Shown: one piece after another, positions 6,968 to 8,257 of the stretch
Layout of the letters: each line of letters begins with the position of its first letter
How positions within the stretch are numbered: the stretch's first letter is position 1
Assembly: GCA_009827205.1 (NCBI GenBank)
Contig: WUAK01000118.1
Coordinates: forward strand, 1-8,257
Direction: 5' to 3'
Length of the DNA stretch: 8,257 bases
Source: Phycisphaeraceae bacterium
Lineage (GTDB): Bacteria; Planctomycetota; Phycisphaerae; Phycisphaerales; UBA1924
Made by a program: the position numbers and the translations under genes
Notes under the pieces: model-generated
Told to the model about the DNA's origin: nothing
The model's database searches: none
The model's input: only the letters and a program-made list of their open reading frames with translations

Positions 6968-8035
6968 ATGACCGACCAAACCACAACCAAAGTCGCGATT
7001 CTGGGCGTCGGACAGATGGGCCTGGTGTGTGCCAACATGCTCGCGGGAGCCGACCCTGGGATGGGAGGGTCTCGGAAGGACGTGGAAGTCCGGATGTGGG
7101 GCCACTCCCCGGACGAAGTCGGCGCGGTCGCCCAGACACGCCGATCGAGCAGGCTCGATGCGTTCGAGCTCGACGAGACCGCCCGGGTCTGCCTGAAGCT
7201 GGAAGAGGCCCTTGAAGGCGCCGACATCGTCGTCTGCGCGGTGCCCGCACAGCACGTGCGCGAGGTGGTCGCGCAGACCAAGCCATTCATCGAGCCTCAC
7301 GCTGGGTTCGTGAGTGTTGCAAAGGGCATCGAAGTCGAGAGCCTGCTCCGCCCGACGCAGGTGATCGCAGAGGCGCTCGGCGACGATCCCGATTCAGCGG
7401 CTAGGCCGCTCGGCTGTCTCTCTGGCCCCACCATCGCTGCCGAGCTTGCAAGGTGCCTGCCTGCGACGATGGTCGCATCGACCGACCAGGCGACGGACGA
7501 CGGCTCGTTCGCCGAGGCACTCCAGCGGTTGTTCAACACGAGCTGGCTCCGCGTTTATACGAACGACGATCTTCTGGGTGTTGAGCTTTCGGGCGCCACC
7601 AAGAACGTGATCGCGATCGCCGCGGGCATCCTCGACGGGCTGCAGGCCGGCATCAACGCCAAGAGCGCGCTGCTTGCGCGCGGACTCGCTGAGATTGCCC
7701 GGCTCGGGATCGCCATGGGTGCGAGCCGGGACACGTTCTTTGGTGTCGCCGGTGTGGGCGACCTTGCGACAACGTGCTTCAGCCCCGAGGGCCGGAACCG
7801 CTCGTTCGGCGAGGCGCTCGGCAAGGGCAAAACGATGGACGAGTACATGCACAAGTCCAAGTTCGTTGTCGAAGGGATCGCGACGAGCCGTGCGGTGGTG
7901 GCGCTGGCGGCGAAGTACCGCACCGAGATGCCCATCACGCAGGCTGTCCACTCGGTGCTGTTCGACGGCGTTGACCCGTTGGACGCGATCACGGGGCTCA
8001 TGAACCGTGAGCTGAAGTCCGAGCAGATCGGCTAA
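6968..8035 (+). CDS. gpsA: NAD(P)-dependent glycerol-3-phosphate dehydrogenase GpsA
   Basis: A 355-residue cytosolic enzyme that reduces dihydroxyacetone phosphate to sn-glycerol 3-phosphate, the backbone of bacterial phospholipids. The Rossmann glycine motif is ILGVGQMG at 11-18, followed by a second strand VRMWGHS at 41-47. SVAKGIE (116-122) carries conserved K119. LSGPTIAAEL (151-160) is the family SGPSFAxE segment. ELSGATKNVIAIAAGILDG (206-224) carries the catalytic K212, and AGINAKSALLARGLAEI (227-243) follows. GVGDLATTCFSPEGRNRSFG (262-281) and VVEGI (300-304) complete the signature set. It is slightly longer than the usual 330-345 residues, mainly from a Gly/Asp-rich insertion near 27-38 between the first helix and second strand. 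The Trp/Tyr usual in GxGxWG is Met17. The start ATG 6968 places the glycine motif at the expected distance; upstream in-frame codons look non-coding. The Shine-Dalgarno is poor (AAGAAAGG about 14 bases upstream). Confidence 0.96.
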   Translation: MTDQTTTKVAILGVGQMGLVCANMLAGADPGMGGSRKDVEVRMWGHSPDEVGAVAQTRRSSRLDAFELDETARVCLKLEEALEGADIVVCAVPAQHVREVVAQTKPFIEPHAGFVSVAKGIEVESLLRPTQVIAEALGDDPDSAARPLGCLSGPTIAAELARCLPATMVASTDQATDDGSFAEALQRLFNTSWLRVYTNDDLLGVELSGATKNVIAIAAGILDGLQAGINAKSALLARGLAEIARLGIAMGASRDTFFGVAGVGDLATTCFSPEGRNRSFGEALGKGKTMDEYMHKSKFVVEGIATSRAVVALAAKYRTEMPITQAVHSVLFDGVDPLDAITGLMNRELKSEQIG

Positions 8036-8051
8036 CCAGCAGCAGCTCGGT

Positions 8052-8080
8052 TCGACCACTGGATATCTCCACTAGATAAC
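8052..8080 (+). promoter_or_regulatory. possible sigma-70-like promoter downstream of gpsA
   Basis: TCGACC (8052-8057, 4 of 6 to TTGACA) and GATAAC (8075-8080, 4 of 6 to TATAAT) are 17 bases apart. Transcription would begin near 8087. It overlaps the imperfect tandem repeat at 8056-8081. Both boxes are weak, so chance is quite possible. Confidence 0.3.
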
Positions 8081-8081
8081 A
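8056..8081 (+). repeat. two imperfect 13-base tandem copies
   Basis: Bases 8056-8068 and 8069-8081 match at 10 of 13 positions (CCACT, GATA and a C in common). The pair begins 21 bases after the gpsA stop and overlaps the putative promoter. It could be a paired protein-binding site or a chance duplication. Confidence 0.45.
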
Positions 8082-8086
8082 GGGAA

Positions 8087-8255
8087 GACGTTGCCCATGC
8101 CGCGCAGAAGTTGTGCGGCCCGAGTGGCCAGCCACCAAAGCCTGTCCGGGGCTCGGCCGATATCCGTGCGCCTGGGTTGAACCTCGCACAACAACTTCAC
8201 CACTCCAAATACAGCGGGGCGCTTTCCACAAGAGGGCGCCCCGCTGTGATTTTTT
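8087..8255 (+). ncRNA. candidate structured RNA or leader ending in an intrinsic terminator
   Basis: The stretch 8036-8257 has no supported gene but is rich in pairing. GCCGCGCA (8099-8106) can pair with TGTGCGGC (8112-8119) over a 5-base loop with one G-U pair. GAAGTTGTGCG (8107-8117) can instead pair over a long distance with CGCACAAC plus CTTC (8185-8198) with a small bulge. GTGCG (8166-8170) also fits CGCAC (8185-8189). CCGAG (8120-8124) pairs with CTCGG (8152-8156). The region ends in a strong terminator. A free-standing RNA of about 170 bases, a 6S-like RNA, a riboswitch or attenuator for a gene past the right edge, or simply the gpsA 3' UTR are all open. It matches no RNA family whose consensus I know. 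Confidence 0.35.
8211..8255 (+). terminator. strong Rho-independent terminator
   Basis: A perfect 12-bp stem, ACAGCGGGGCGC (8211-8222) with GCGCCCCGCTGT (8236-8247), has a 13-base loop and is followed by GA and six T residues (8250-8255). There is no T-run on the minus-strand side, so it acts on plus-strand transcripts, either gpsA or a separate RNA beginning near 8087. Confidence 0.93.
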
Positions 8256-8257
8256 GC

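Noticed and set aside
8048..8057. GGTTCGACC as a tRNA T-arm
   Set aside because: No flanking T-stem, acceptor stem or anticodon arm can be built around it.
8087..8210. Known riboswitch or housekeeping RNA (cobalamin, TPP, FMN, c-di-GMP, SRP RNA, tmRNA)
   Set aside because: None of the conserved core sequences of these families could be matched; only loose resemblances such as GGCCGATAT to a 6S RNA segment were seen.
1..8257. Defence island, CRISPR array, insertion sequence or prophage genes
   Set aside because: No regularly spaced repeats, transposase or phage genes were found; the genes are housekeeping or transport types with similar codon use.

Overview
This is a GC-rich, gene-dense, single-copy-looking stretch of bacterial chromosome with six recognisable genes, five complete and one cut by the left edge. 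I see no mobile elements, CRISPR arrays, tRNA or rRNA genes. The protein sequences (a Dus enzyme with an AGLAGYSD motif, a short unnamed lipoprotein, a BshB1-like deacetylase, GC-rich codon use and weak Shine-Dalgarno sequences) suggest a planctomycete, perhaps of the Phycisphaerae. That placement rests on general impression and would need a database search to confirm.

Layout from left to right. (1) Bases 1-475, minus strand: the N-terminal part of a tRNA-dihydrouridine synthase, running off the left edge. (2) Bases 495-3069, plus strand: a tightly packed set of three genes, namely a small lipoprotein, a PIG-L/LmbE-type zinc deacetylase of the BshB1 type, and the magnesium channel MgtE. The gaps are 4 and 9 bases, so they are probably one transcript. 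(3) Bases 3066-6756, minus strand: an exported alpha/beta hydrolase that meets mgtE tail to tail and shares a CTAG stop with it, and upstream of it a P1B-type metal-pumping ATPase with a CPT motif and no metal-binding N-domain. (4) Bases 6968-8035, plus strand: gpsA, glycerol-3-phosphate dehydrogenase, divergent from the ATPase. (5) Bases 8036-8257: a non-coding stretch with a possible promoter, several competing helices and a very strong intrinsic terminator. It is either the gpsA 3' UTR, a small RNA gene, or the leader of a gene beyond the right edge.

Functionally the genes are mostly housekeeping: tRNA modification, a possible low-molecular-weight thiol pathway step, magnesium and heavy-metal ion homeostasis, an exported esterase, and phospholipid precursor synthesis. 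No obvious new multi-gene system is present. The items most worth a second look are the non-coding region at the right end, the metal pump whose membrane motifs match no standard specificity class, and the unknown lipoprotein locked in an operon with the deacetylase.
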